The notes below the pieces were generated by a model, which saw only the letters and a list, made by a program, of their open reading frames with translations, was not told where the DNA came from and made no database searches. 64,000 nucleotides of DNA, taken from NCBI RefSeq assembly GCF_030253575.1, contig NC_080560.1, positions 40,099,001-40,163,000 of the forward strand. The letters run 5' to 3'. The DNA comes from Rhododendron vialii. Its lineage: Eukaryota > Streptophyta > Magnoliopsida > Ericales > Ericaceae. Of the stretch, positions 10,842 to 21,700 are shown in pieces. The first letter of the stretch is position 1. Each line of letters starts with the position of its first letter. The translations under genes and the position numbers were made by a program.

Positions 10842-11875
10842 CACTACAAGAAAAAGTATGTTTAGTGACGAAAAAGTGGCGACAAAATTTAATTTCGTCG
10901 CTAAATGAGTATATTTGGTGACAAAAAAATAAATTCGTCACTGTTTTGATAACTTTCTTGACGAAATTATTTTGTCACCAATTCTAACTATTTAGCGACG
11001 AAAAAGATATTTTTGTCACCAAAGGCTCTTATTTGGCGACGAAATAAAATTTTCGTCGCCAAAAGAGTAAAAAAGGAGACGAAATTATTTTTTGTCGCCA
11101 AAGATAACTATTTAGTGACGGAAAAAATATTTTGTTGCCAAATGAACCAATTTGGTGACGAAAAATATTTTCGTCTTCTTTTTACGTTTTCAGTGACGAA
11201 AAATTTATCCTTTGGTGACGAAATTTATGAATTACACTTTGTCACCAAGTATATTTCGGGCATAACTCTTTGCTCAGAACTCCGATTGAGATAATCTAAA
11301 TTGGGTTTGAACAATAACATAAAGAGCTACGACTTTTATGTTTATTAAAATTGCTAATTTTAATGTTTAATAGTTCAAAATGGCGTTCAAAATATATTTT
11401 AATGTTCAATGTATGTGTTATATATTAGATATTTCAAACATATGCTGAAAAGTTTGTGTGGTGTAGTTGGTTAAAGCTTGCCTGCAAAACTTAGGAAACT
11501 CGGGTTCGAAACCCCGCAGGAGCAAGAAAGTGAGATTTTTTTCACATATAAGAATGGCTTTCGCGACGAAAAATTTCGTCACCGTTGGGTCACTTTTGAC
11601 GAGCCAAAGGGAATAATTTGTGTCGAAATTTTTTGTCATCAAAAAAGCACAATAGGTGGCGAAGAAAATTTCGTCACCAAGTCATTTTTCCGTGACGAAA
11701 TTTTTCGTCACCAAAAGGCACTATAGGTGACGAAAAATAGATTTCGTCACCAGGTAGGAATCCTCGACAACCTTTAGTCGACAAATTTTTTTTTGTCACC
11801 TATATTATTTGTGACGAAAAACATACGATTTGCGACGATTTTCATTCGTCACCCAATGCAATTTTTCTTGTAGTG
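10842..11875. mobile_element. Non-autonomous CACTA (En/Spm) element
   Basis: The element is 1,034 bp long. It starts CACTACAAGAAAAA and ends with the exact 14-bp inverted copy, flanked on both sides by the 3-bp target duplication TAC (10839-10841 and 11876-11878). These are the defining marks of the CACTA superfamily. Most of the interior is a dense set of short subterminal repeats of the form TTTGGTGACGAAA or its inverse TTTCGTCACCAAA, in both orientations. In autonomous members such repeats bind the transposase. There is no transposase frame, so it would need help in trans. A tRNA-like segment lies inside at about 11457-11526. Confidence 0.92.
11457..11526 (+). other. tRNA-like segment (Pol III A and B boxes) inside the CACTA element
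   Basis: TGGTGTAGTTGG at 11459-11470 fits an internal Pol III A box and GGTTCGAAACC at 11503-11513 fits a B box, about 40 bp apart as in a tRNA. Between them is a 7-nt CTGCAAA stretch that could be a tRNA-Cys-like anticodon loop, but the anticodon stem does not pair well. A functional tRNA is therefore unlikely. A tRNA-derived SINE head or a tRNA relic captured by the transposon is more plausible. Confidence 0.6.
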
Positions 11876-12420
11876 TACTACACAGTTTTCTTTTTAGTAA
11901 TTTGGAGGATGAAGAGACGTGGTGCATGGTGCTGATCAATATATGGTGCATGATAAGGGTACTCGTGCATGCAATCTTCATATATGCCTGGTTATCCCTT
12001 TTTGTTTTATTAGGAAAAAAATTATTGAGTGCATGTGTGCCCGTGTGCTTCCATATGTACATGCATGTTCCTATTTCAATTAATTAACTATTGATCGATC
12101 GATACAATAGTTCATATCTCCCATGATTAACTCAAAACTTGACACATAATCAAACTCTAAACACAATTAAAGGCGAGGGGTATCACAAATGTATATGCTT
12201 ATCTCATAAGATTTTCACACATAACCTTGAAGATGGATAGACTCGTACATGCACGACATGTAGTAGTATATATTTAATGAAAATTACAACTTGTTCATGT
12301 TTAAACTTTTAAATTAAATTAAGCACTACAATAAACTTAAATTTTAATATGTTTTTATAATAGTTTATATGTATAATATTAACTTATTTATGTACAATAA
12401 CAAAATTATATATAAACATC
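11876..12420. other. Intergenic, no gene seen
   Basis: AT-rich DNA between two transposons. No coding region could be supported. Confidence 0.4.
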
Positions 12421-12422
12421 TA

Positions 12423-12678
12423 CTCCCCGTCCTGATTTGTTTGTTCAATTTGGAAAATTCAATTTATTAAAGAGAGACACAATCATTACACATTGAAAAC
12501 TATAAAATTTTCATAATTACCCTTTAATTCAAATTGTACTTGTCACATCTATTCAAAAAAGAGAGAAGGATAAAATAGTTTTTTTAAAATAGGATTTCTT
12601 CATTGGTCTTCTAAAATTGGACAAACAATTCGGACAATGAGAAGTCAAAAAGTGGACAAACAAAAAGGACTGAGGGAG
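12423..12678. mobile_element. Stowaway-type MITE
   Basis: A 256-bp element with CTCCCCGTCCTGATTTGTTTG at the left and an imperfect inverted copy ending CAAAAAGGACTGAGGGAG at the right, flanked by TA on both sides. The termini and the TA target place it with Stowaway (Tc1/mariner-related) MITEs. No coding capacity. Confidence 0.8.
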
Positions 12679-12680
12679 TA

Positions 12681-15053
12681 ATATGTTGGACTCTTTAAAG
12701 CTTGTGAACAAGTTCCAATTCAACTCAAACCTCGGCAAGTTTGCATTGGGTCGTCAAATTTTAATCAAGCACAAGCTTAGATCGAGTTCATTTAAAAACT
12801 TAACAAATGAACATGAACATTGTAAAGCTCGGCTCGTTACAGCGCTAGCGGAAACCCAATCTGAGAGAGAAATCTTATTTTAAACATGTTCTTCACAAAA
12901 TTATATTACTATATATTAGCCAGTCTATTTCTTTTCTGAATTTCATCAAAGCTGTTTTCTTGAACTGAATAAGTAGAGTCGAGTAAACCTGGCCATATTG
13001 TGTGGGGCCAATGCCTCCCACTTCCCTTTTGGGACATTTCTATATTTACTTGTAGTTTTGCATGTGAAGTCTATTGTTTTTGACAAGACAAATTATATTC
13101 TACTACTACTAATTTAGGGAGAAGATGATGGGGTTAGTGGGGTTGGAACACTCACCTGATGCGAGGAATATTATATATATAAGACGCCTACCCTTGGCTG
13201 CCTTCTATTTGCCATATGCAAAGTGAAACATGTAGCACTCTCACAGCCACTTTATATTCTTTATCAAAACAAAAAAACACCATGCTATTTCATTTTAATA
13301 CTCTGAACTTTCTTCAATTGGCATATATACTTCATTGAATTTGGAATTCTATTTTTAATATGCTTAGAGCATCCACAATGTAGGAGTAGTACTCAAAACC
13401 AAAAGGGTTGCTAAAGTTAAGTAATGTTTGCTAAAAAGTTCACATTGTAATATTCAATTTTTGGAAATTTATTTTTGCCAATTTTTTTTTTTATTACTAC
13501 GAAAAGATTTAAAGATCACACTATAAAACTAAAACCATCTTAGCGTTTAAGAACACGGGATAACGAAATTAAGACAATGATATTTTAATCTCAGTTATAC
13601 ACTAAAACCGTGATGAAAATATGTTTTAATCTCGGTCATCTACAAAACTGAGATGGTAACTTAAAGAATATGTCACGCTTTTTAATTAGGACTTTGATGA
13701 AAAAAACAATTTGAAAAAGTGTTAAAACCTCTCTCTCTCTCTCTCTCTCTCCCCCAAAAAAAAAAAATAATCTGCGTGCGATACCCATTAGACCATCTCT
13801 ATCCAATCTGTAGCGAGTTTATGACCACAATTCAAAATTTGAGTAACAACCTCAAAAATCTATTTCCAATCCCTTTTTCCATTTTGGATTTTACCCATTT
13901 CTTTACCCAAATTCTAGAACAAATCTAACCTGTTACCCATTTTTCAACGGGAATTATCCATAATTCCATAATATTTACATCCGCACGCAGTGCATGCCAC
14001 GCATAAACATCTTGATACATGGAATATTGAACTTTAACTATATTGTTTTTTGTTTTGTTTTTAACGCAGAAATCTATCCCAATTCAAAGGGAGCTATAGC
14101 TTGCCTCGCAAAAAGGAAGAAGATCCACGAAAAAGACCATCCAACCTTATGGATCTTAAAACCCTAGTGCAGGGTGCACTACAAAACGTGTAGTGTAGAT
14201 CAGAGCCGTCCGTGAGTGTTTTCAACAATCCGAATTAAAATGAAATTTTTCCGGGGAAAAGTTAAACTCTTCCCCAACCCCCTCCTCCTCATGTTCCAAG
14301 TGTCTTCAAGGAGCATATTGCACGGAACACAACTTCAAATATTACAACGTATTATAGTAAGAGTAATAATTTCTAGGTTAATTAAGAAAAATTATACTAT
14401 TGGATTAGCCCTTGCAGGTTACCTTAGTAAAATGAAAAGTTAAACATGTTGGATTAGGGTTGAGAGAATTCTGATATGAACACGAAATGACACGGCAAGA
14501 CAATACTAACCCCTAATTCTGACACCTTCTCAACACAAATTATACGTCTGCCACTGAGGCGCACGCGCGCACACTTCCCGTAACCGACTTCATACGAACA
14601 TGACTTGACAGTTCAAGCTATATGCACGACTTTAAAAACACAATTATGAACACTACTATGGACCTATGGTTGGAACTGTTGAAGAATGCACATGAGCCCT
14701 AACCGTTCCGAGTTGTGTTTTGAACTTTTGTTGCTAGACGTTTTGGGACAATGCGACTTTTTGGAGCCAGGAATATCTCTCTCTCTCTCTGTAAACAAAA
14801 AACAAGAATCAAAAGTGAAGCTCTGTCTCTGATTCCAAACATACAACATCACCCCACTCTTTCTCGCCCCCGCATTGTCTCTCTCAATAGTGGGAATATC
14901 TCTCTCTCTCTCTCTCAAACAATCTCCCTTTGCAGACCCACATCTCACTTCATCACCATCCTGTATCCTTGCCAACCAATCTAATTTCTAGACCCACATC
15001 TCTCTATTCCCCTGCCGAACGGATTTGGAAGCTTGACAAAGGTAAGTCTCCAT

Positions 15054-15055
<2 letters not shown>
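12681..15055. other. Intergenic stretch with simple repeats, no gene seen
   Basis: No supported gene. It contains a short CT run near 13730-13751. Near 13375 a TTAGAGCATCC-like end of a Tourist-type MITE has no recognisable partner. From about 14770 onward the CT-rich sequence ends at a good donor-like AAAG/GTAAGT at 15041, so this could be a non-coding 5' leader exon on the plus strand. That is only a possibility. Confidence 0.35.

Positions 15056-15094
<39 letters not shown>
15056..15094 (+). repeat. CT microsatellite
   Basis: About 19 uninterrupted CT units, directly downstream of a possible splice donor at 15041. A second CT run lies at 15236-15271. Confidence 0.9.
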
Positions 15095-15098
<4 letters not shown>

Positions 15099-15231
15099 CT
15101 CTTTTCTCTTTTCTCCCTCTGTTCTTGTATCTTTAAACCTCTGTTTTCTTTATTCAGTTTTGTTTTTGTTTAGTTCCTTTCTTTTGTTTTTCTTTAAAAC
15201 CCCACATATTTTCCATGGAAAGCTTGTTTAA

Positions 15232-15274
<43 letters not shown>

Positions 15275-15399
15275 CCAGTACATCCTCTTGTGCCTCGCCC
15301 CTCTCCCGTCAAGGTCTTGGTGCCGAAGAAGATGAACTAAGTAGTAGCATAAGAGGCATAGGAAGAATGGAGGTGACAGTGGTACTGATCGGAGAAGTA

Positions 15400-15851
15400 G
15401 GAAAATCGACTTGCTTCTGAAACGGAAAGCAGTTCTCATAAAAAATGACATAATCTTTTTCCCAGATCAGGACCAGTGAGACCCAGGTCCTGAAGAAACT
15501 GCAACATGGGCTTCAAAGTCTTGTCTACGTCGGAGAAGAGGATCTTGGGCATGTGCCAAATGGAGGACCGAATGTGGGCGCCCGAGAATGCGAGTTGTTT
15601 GAGAAATTGGACAACGGAGTGTGGCCTTTCTAGGGATTTTCTCGGTGGGAAGCGGTTGGAGATGGAAATGGCTTGTGGTTCGGAGAATGCCAAGGTTTCG
15701 ATGAGGAAATTGGAGATGGAGGGGTTTGAGGTCGGAGTTGAGGTGCGAGTGCAAGCAAGAGAGGATACAGAAGAGAAGAAGAAACAAAGGATGAGTTATT
15801 GGATTTCCCGTAGAGACTTTTTGGACGCAAATGGGACATTAGATTTTGCAT
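15400..15851 (-). pseudogene. mTERF-family gene relic
   Basis: On the minus strand 15436-15693 reads ISNRFPPRKSLERPHSVVQF, a helix-rich stretch with GAHIRSS, KILFSDVDKTLKP and LGLTGPDLGK. This is the classic first mTERF repeats of plant mitochondrial or plastid transcription-termination factors. Upstream, a Ser/Pro/His-rich N-terminus expected of an organelle presequence lies in other frames up to 15851. Downstream, the mTERF repeats break up after LGKRL and no further repeats are seen. Plant mTERFs are usually 300-400 residues, so only the first third remains, with at least two frame changes. The plus-strand 194-codon frame at 15506-16090 is a shadow of this relic. Confidence 0.75.
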
Positions 15852-15938
15852 CTTGGAGAGAGGGAGGGTTTTTTTTTTTGACGAGAGAGAGAGGGGTTAG
15901 GGTTTTCGGAAGTTACCATGGTCTCTCCTCTGGGAACC

Positions 15939-15957
15939 GGGGGGGGGGGGGGGGGGG
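15939..15957 (+). repeat. 19-base guanine homopolymer
   Basis: An uninterrupted run of 19 G, followed 10 bases later by a further G7. Such runs can form G-quadruplexes and are prone to length errors in assembly. Confidence 0.9.
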
Positions 15958-16090
15958 ACACAGCAGGGGGGGGACACAGCAGCAGACTGCTGTGATCAAA
16001 ACACAACCGTTTCGCACTTTTCTGTCCCTCTCTTGCTTCCCGTTTGGATCCATCATTGACCATCAGCACGTGAGAGAGCATTACAAATAA

Positions 16091-17131
16091 CCGTTGTGTT
16101 GGGAAAAAAATATCATAGTAACTCTAATCTGCTACATGTTCATATACCCAACTGCAAAATTCTCTACATTGATCTTCACTCTGTGTTCTGTAATGGACCC
16201 GATCTGCTAACATACCACTTAGCCATTCTTTTAATTAGGGTCAAAACCATAAGTTCCAAATGATGTGATTCTTTAGAAGAAATGGGTTTGTTTTCTTCCT
16301 AAAAATGGGTCTCACTGATCACTCTAATTTTTTGGAATAATGATTTAGATGTATAGTGCTAAAAATGACCGAATTGAATTGTCAAAATATATTGTGGGAC
16401 CTCACATTGTTGGGGAAGTGTGTTTGAAAGATGTACGCGAAATAGTGTATACGCAGCAAAACTTGAGGTAAAATAAAAATATTACTCCTAGAAAATGTCA
16501 GAAGTGTAAATATGTGTACGTGTAAGTGTATTGAAGATTTGAATTTTGAGGTATTTTGTAGTTCTTTATCAGTTTACAAATATTCTACGAACACACTTTT
16601 CAAACACACCACCCAATGTGGTATTTCACAATGGATTTTAACAATATGGACAGTTCATTTTGTAGCTCTAAACTTGTAAATCAATCAAGCAATATATATA
16701 TTGATGCGATCGGGATAAGTACGTGTCCGATTCTATTTTATTAAGCGGTAGAATTTAACAATTTAATTATTTTTCTCAAGGAAAATGTAAAATTTTGAGA
16801 TTGATACCAATGTCGGATAAACCAAATTCTTTGCAAGGCTAATGTTAATTATGTCGAGATATACAAAATAAACAATTTGAAAACCAAATAAGCGTGAACC
16901 ATAGACGGTTAGTGCAGCTTTTTGAAAAATGTTAAAAGGAGTAATTCATAACATGTGAGTCTGGTCTTTATTCCCGCGCATAACTCATACTATATTAAAC
17001 TATATATATACACACAGTTGCATTCAAACTCTATGATCATCATCATTCTCTCTCTTGAAGAGCCAAGGCAATCTGCTGCTCCGTCTCTGCTCGTCACAGC
17101 ATTCTCTCTCTCCTCACTCCACTTTCTCCTG

Positions 17132-17134
<3 letters not shown>
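16091..17134. other. Intergenic to possible leader region
   Basis: Nothing coding was found between 16091 and about 16950. From about 17000 the sequence becomes CT-rich and leader-like and may belong to the 5' untranslated region of the peptidase gene that starts at 18707. Confidence 0.35.

Positions 17135-17177
<43 letters not shown>
17135..17177 (+). repeat. CT microsatellite
   Basis: About 21 CT units. It sits in a CT-rich stretch upstream of the cysteine-peptidase gene and may be in its 5' leader. Confidence 0.9.
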
Positions 17178-17178
<1 letters not shown>

Positions 17179-18191
17179 AATGCGCAAAGTTTTCCGAGTA
17201 GGAGTACGAAATTTATCTGAAATTGACATGAATTTCATTAGCTTCTCTTTATCCGCATTTGAGATTCACTCTGGTAATGATCTGAATTACAATAGATCTG
17301 ATTAGAATTCTTCGTACATTGAGCTGCTCTGTGTGTGTGTTCCTCTCTATCCGTATTTCACATTTTACCGGAAAATTGTGCTGAATTTGATAGGATATCA
17401 TTTTCTTGCATCAATTAGCTGAAATTGAGTTGCTGCTTTTTCTGTGTAATTTAAGTTCGAATACGAAAAGCATTTGAATTCTCCCGATCTCGCTATCTGT
17501 ATTTCAATTTTAATCATGAAATCAAAACCGAATTCAGAAGGATTAGTATTCTTTGTACATCAATTAGCTGAGATTTCTTAGATAGCTTGGATTCAACTTC
17601 TCTCTGTTTGTGTTGTATGTACATATAGGCACTTCTATGGATCTTATTTCCTGTGAAAATGTGAGTGAACTACAAATAACATTTAAAATTAGGTTGAGTT
17701 TCGTAAGCTTCTGATCAAAAACAGTATATCAAATATAATCTGGAAATCAGGCGGCATTTGATAGGATTAGAATTCTTCGTGCATAAATGAGTAGAGGTTT
17801 GTTGGATTGAGTTGCTCTATATGAGTGTGTTCTACATTCAAATAGGTGCTTCTACATGCACGCTCAACTCTTAAGCTAAATACGGATATCGTTTCAATTT
17901 CGCAACCTTAAACTAGATCTGGAAATCGAGTCAAATTTAACAGCATTTTTATAATTTGGTAGATTAATGAGCAAAAGATGTTAGCGATTGAAGTACTTCT
18001 GATTGTAAATTCATAATACTATCTGGATCGTACGCCAAAAATGTCCGGTTGTTTTTAGAGGCTCTAACTATTTGGCGCCAAAATGTCTCTGCTAGAAGCT
18101 GTATCCCACCAATTCATGGAGATGCTTGGAGATGAATTTTGTCTGTCTCCATTCCCTGTTTTCTTTCTCCGTGGATTTGACCGAATTGCTA

Positions 18192-18431
18192 GGCCCCGTT
18201 TCGGAACTCAAAATAAGTACTTATTTTTTAAGAAGACAATTTCAAGCTCAAAAATAATGTATTTACGCAAATAATTTTCTTACCAATATGGATCTTGTTA
18301 AATAGATCTTATCGAGATCTATTATACGGTGCAAAAAAAAATCAAAAAATTATTTTTCATTTACATTATTTTTTAGTTTGAAAATATGAAATAAGTACTT
18401 ATTTTTTAAGAAGGTGTTCTGGAACGGAGCC
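18192..18431. mobile_element. Foldback MITE, superfamily unclear
   Basis: The left end GGCCCCGTTTCGGAACTC and the inverted right end GGCTCCGTTCCAGAACAC are imperfect partners. An AATAAGTACTTATTTTTTAAG block follows in both arms. Total length is 240 bp. The flanks resemble each other only loosely, so the target duplication and superfamily stay undecided. It lies about 275 bp upstream of the peptidase start codon. Confidence 0.6.
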
Positions 18432-18706
18432 AATTCATTTATTTCATTCATGGTTTTTGTTGAATTAGACTTGGAGGCCTAGAGGGGGCCTTCTTTAGCA
18501 ATTCGTGCTCGGAGGCTTCTTTTATTCCATTTATTGTTTTTGTCAATTCATTGTCTTCATGAATTAGACTTGCTGAGACGGATGGAAGAATTTTAATTGC
18601 TCTTTTTTATCTACTTTTTGTGAAAGTTTAATTGAACTATTGTTCATGATTTTCCCTGGAAAGTTCTCTAAAACACACTCACTCTCTCTCTCTCTATCTC
18701 TCGCAG

Positions 18707-21700
18707 ATGGCATTGCTATTAAGAAAATTCAACAGATTTGTTCCCTCTGTTATGAGTGTCCGCGGCAGTATCAGGCGGAGTTCCGTTCTCAGGTATGAAT
18801 TTTTGCCGTACGTCCATCGTACATCCATTAGTCGGGGTTTTTCTCTATCTGCTTCCATGCAAGTTTGTTTGTGTTTGCAAAGGATTTCTAAAAGCCAGAA
18901 ATTTGTGAATGTTACGTTTCCAACTTAGGAATTTAGTCTGTTACAGAAAATAGGATTTTAATGGTGTGCCGAGTGGGCACCACGTGGGATATACCCACCC
19001 AGCAACGAAAAATTTCTCCTAAATAGAAGTATCAATGAAGTAATTTCTCCATTTGAGTGAACATTTTAGTTATGCTATGTTCAAGCCCAGCTTGCATAAA
19101 GCCTCTGTAATGGCTTAAGAACCTATGGTTTGACTTATGATAGACTCTTGCACCTTGTGACTTTATGGAACGAAATTAGGGAACGGGGTATTATCTAGTA
19201 TCAAATTGTATCAATTGATGCGTCGCTGTGCTCTACCATTTAATATTCTCCTTCCCATGATTTTTGAATACCGAAAAACTAGTCCATGGGTTGGGATTAA
19301 TTTACCCCTCCCTCCACTGTTAAGCAATTCCCCCAATAGAATAATAAAGGGTATTATAAGAGAACAAGAAAATCTTATTTGCGGAGCTTTCCGTGAAGCA
19401 AAGGCTTTACGGAGCCCTATCGGGCGCGTCCAAGGTATTTTTGACGGTCCCGATTGATTGAAAAGCAATCTTAACTATTGATTGTCAAAATATATAGATA
19501 TATAAGCGCATTTGTTTAACTTTTCGTCCAATTTTGATTTGTCCAGTGAGCAGTCTTACTCGTTTGGAGATTGGATGAAGAACTCTCCTCCAACAAGCTG
19601 GGAGCGGAGTCTTTCGACGGGTACCATAAACCATGTATGTATATTTGCTTAATTGAACTATTGTAAATTCCATGAGATAGGCCCAACTACTTTTATTTCT
19701 GGACCTGTTTTAAACTTCAGGATCGTCTGAAATTGCAGGGCAATCGAAGGACTGCATTTCCTTCATCTTTTGACTGGAGAGAGAGAGGCCTCATCACCAA
19801 CATTAAGGATCAGGGAAATTCACGTAAGAAAAAATAATAATAATAATAATACTATGCACACAACAATTTAAACACAACTTTTCAGATACACGTAGGACCT
19901 ACACATATAATAGTATGTGTATGAGGCCCACACATGTAAGTGAGAAGTTGTGTGAGTATTATTTAAAAAAAAAAAAAGAGAAGGGACTAATGGGTTTGGA
20001 CTTATTTTTTTGTTTTTATTTGAATTTTTTTTGTATTCATTTATTTTACATCAAATTTTTGTAATCTATTGATTTATCTCGACCAAAGGAATCGAAAAAG
20101 TAAATTTTTTTAATGAAAACTCATAATTTTTTGAATAAAGATAAAAATAAGTCAATAAGAATTTTTTTTTTACCTATTCTTTTTTTTTAAAATTATGAGT
20201 TTCGATCAAATTTTTTTATTTTTCCGATTCCTTTCATTGAGACAAATCAATAAATCACAAAAATTTAATACAAAATTAACAAATGCGAAAAAATTTGTAT
20301 AAAAAAAACTTACTACTATTTGTTTTTTAAAGCCAAATGAATCTGTTGATTTCAAGTTTTTTTAAATTTCTTTTTTTATTGTCAGCGACGTGTTATGCTC
20401 ATGTGGCGGTCACTACAGTTGAATATGCGCATCAGATACTCACCAAGGAAGTCGTCCGTCTGTCCCCTCAAGAATTGTGGGATGCAGGGGCTACGGACGA
20501 CGACGACGACGGTCCATTACCATTGGGGGAAGGGGGGCGATCATTTAAGTGTTTGAAGTGGATCGCAAAGAATGGTATTTCGCTCGAGGCAGACTACCCC
20601 TGGGAGGGCGTGAGGGGCCCGTGGAGGAATCAGGTAATTTCTCTACCTTTTAATCTTAGATTTGTCTGTGAAAAACCCTGACTTGCCTAAGTTTATAGAT
20701 TTGCTATGGATAATCTCTTCAATCAATATATCAATCCAATCCCACAACGAAAAACAATAAATAGAAGAACTCTAGATATACGATTACAAATATTCTTGCT
20801 CAATGATTGTGTATGCTCACCACGAGTCCAAGAACTATTTGCGGAATCCAGTGGCGTAGCCCGAATTTGGTGTTACTGGGGGCACAATCCCAACACATGC
20901 AACTTGGTGTTGAAAAACAAAAATCTATCTTCGTTCTAAGAATTTGAAGATACACCTAATTTGATTTTTTTTGAACTATTTCTTCAAGATATTTGTTAAA
21001 AATCGTATTCAACTATCACATTATCTTGGAGTAGCAATTAAATTTTTTTATAGTTCTAAATGAATCATCTTCTACATAAAAATCTAGGGAGGAGTTGTTG
21101 ATAGATTTAAGAAGAGAAAGAAGGGATAACGTGAAATGGAGAAACTTTTAGGTATACCGGGGATACCAAGCCTCATGGTATCCCTTTCGGTCCGTTTCTC
21201 ATTTTTCGGCCATTTTCCGATCACATTTGGATGATTGACTTCGTTCATTTTGTAGAGTTCGGCAAAGACCATAATCATACCAATAATTGTGTTCATCGGA
21301 CTTTATTTGATACATGATCGGCACACGTGAAAATTAAAGAAAACCAAAACTGAGTCCAAAAACACACTGAATCAAAACCCAGTTTTAATTTTTTTGCGAT
21401 TTTCACATGTTTTCCGATCATGTATCAAATAAAGTCCAATGAACACAATTTTTTGAGAGATTAAGGTCCTCGCCGAACTATACAAAGTGAATGGAGCCGA
21501 ACATCCAAATGTGATTGGAAAATGGCCAGAAAATGAGAAATGGACCGGAAGGGATACCATGAGGCTTGGTATCCCCAGTATACCTAAAAGTTTCTCCGTG
21601 GAATGGAGCCTTGCTTGACTTGCATTTAATGATGAGATAGTAATTGTAGTTCCGTCAACACATGGTAGTTTCTAAAGTTTAGTAAATGGAGGTTTGCTTG

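Noticed and set aside
11457-11526. Functional tRNA gene
   Set aside because: A and B boxes are good, but the anticodon stem and acceptor pairing are poor and the sequence sits in a transposon.
13729-15271. CRISPR-like or other regular repeat array
   Set aside because: The repetition is plain CT microsatellite; there are no spacers, and the genome is a plant's.
15506-16090. 194-codon plus-strand frame
   Set aside because: It is antisense to the mTERF relic and its last part runs through a G homopolymer.
19206-19457. 83-codon frame in peptidase intron 2 resembling organellar sequence
   Set aside because: I could not match it to a plastid or mitochondrial gene, and both strands are open by chance; no claim made.
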